Below, piece after piece: positions 63,892 through 64,000 of a stretch of 64,000 nt of DNA. The notes beneath the pieces were generated by a model. It saw nothing but the letters and a program-made list of their open reading frames with translations, did no database searches and had not been told where the DNA came from. Position 1 is the first letter of the stretch. Each line of letters opens with the position of its first letter. A program made the position numbers and the translations under genes. Origin of the DNA: Callaeas wilsoni (Eukaryota; Chordata; Aves; Passeriformes; Callaeidae); the NCBI GenBank assembly GCA_013398955.1, contig VWPU01011449.1, positions 186,001 to 250,000 of the forward strand. Reading direction: 5' to 3'.

Positions 63892-64000
63892 TGTACTGGG
63901 TTTGCATGGCCAAGTTTTGTTAGAGAGGTGGCTACAGGAGTGACTTCTGTGAAAAGCTACCAGAAGCTTCCTCCATGTCCAGCAGAGCCAGTCCCTGGCA
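63892..64000 (+). mobile_element. Avian retroviral LTR, 5' end, cut by window edge
   Basis: It begins TGTACTGGGTTTGCATGGCC, the expected TG start, and continues GTGGCTACAGGAGTGACTTC, GAAAAGCTACCAGAAGCTTCC and CATGTCCAGCAGAGCCA to the last base of the window. It aligns with the older copy at 48663 from its first base. Compared with the family sequence I remember, it is well preserved. The remainder of the LTR lies beyond 64000, so whether it is a solo LTR or the 5' LTR of a longer provirus cannot be told. Probably an ERVL-like avian family; the exact name needs a database search. Confidence 0.85.

Noticed and set aside
1..64000. CRISPR arrays, bacterial operons, tRNA or rRNA genes
   Set aside because: No regularly spaced repeats, Shine-Dalgarno-linked gene strings or cloverleaf/rRNA signatures were seen; the repeat content marks the DNA as avian.

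Overview
The window looks like gene-poor nuclear DNA from a bird. The main evidence is at least nine fragments of CR1, the characteristic avian LINE. Several carry the diagnostic CR1 3' end: a short AGAATC/ATAGAAT-type repeat beside the block that reads GGTTTGGGTTGGAAGGGACC on the opposite strand. Two copies of an LTR that I recall as widespread in Neoaves, including passerines, support this. The DNA is AT-rich, CpG-poor and rich in A/T homopolymers and microsatellites, as expected of intergenic or deep-intronic macrochromosome sequence. I saw no bacterial-style operons, tRNA, rRNA or CRISPR array. I could not support a single intact protein-coding gene. The open frames are short, and the longest ones lie in simple repeats.

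Layout. 1-17 kb: AT-rich single-copy DNA with two plus-strand CR1 pieces (about 2.93 and 6.40 kb), a 13-bp inverted repeat (8.45 kb), a short CpG-bearing open frame (9.7 kb), a 23-base A run (14.5 kb) and a small GC-richer patch with a perfect 10-bp hairpin (15.7 kb). 17-31 kb: a minus-strand CR1 end (17.1 kb), a 48-bp tandem duplication (21.0 kb), a (TG)20 array followed by a long pyrimidine tract (22.0-22.5 kb), and a purine tract with a GAGAA core (30.9-31.1 kb). 31-48 kb: CR1 pieces at 34.5 (-), 37.2 (-), 38.4 (+) and 43.2 kb (-), in otherwise featureless DNA. 48-64 kb: an old LTR piece (48.66 kb), a CR1 end (51.26 kb, -), an 830-bp CR1 copy with a decayed ORF2 3' part (58.2-59.1 kb, -), a cluster of simple repeats (61.5-62.75 kb) ending in a perfect (GGAA)30 array, and the start of a second LTR cut off by the window edge (63.89 kb).

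Function. No set of genes works together here. The only recognisable protein-coding material is the dead reverse-transcriptase end of the CR1 copy at 58.5-59.06 kb. The rest could be distal regulatory or intronic DNA, but conservation cannot be judged from one sequence. I did not find an undescribed biological system. The points most worth checking are the long pure microsatellite, the mirror-type purine and pyrimidine tracts, the recent-looking 48-bp duplication, the LTR pair and three non-repetitive open frames.
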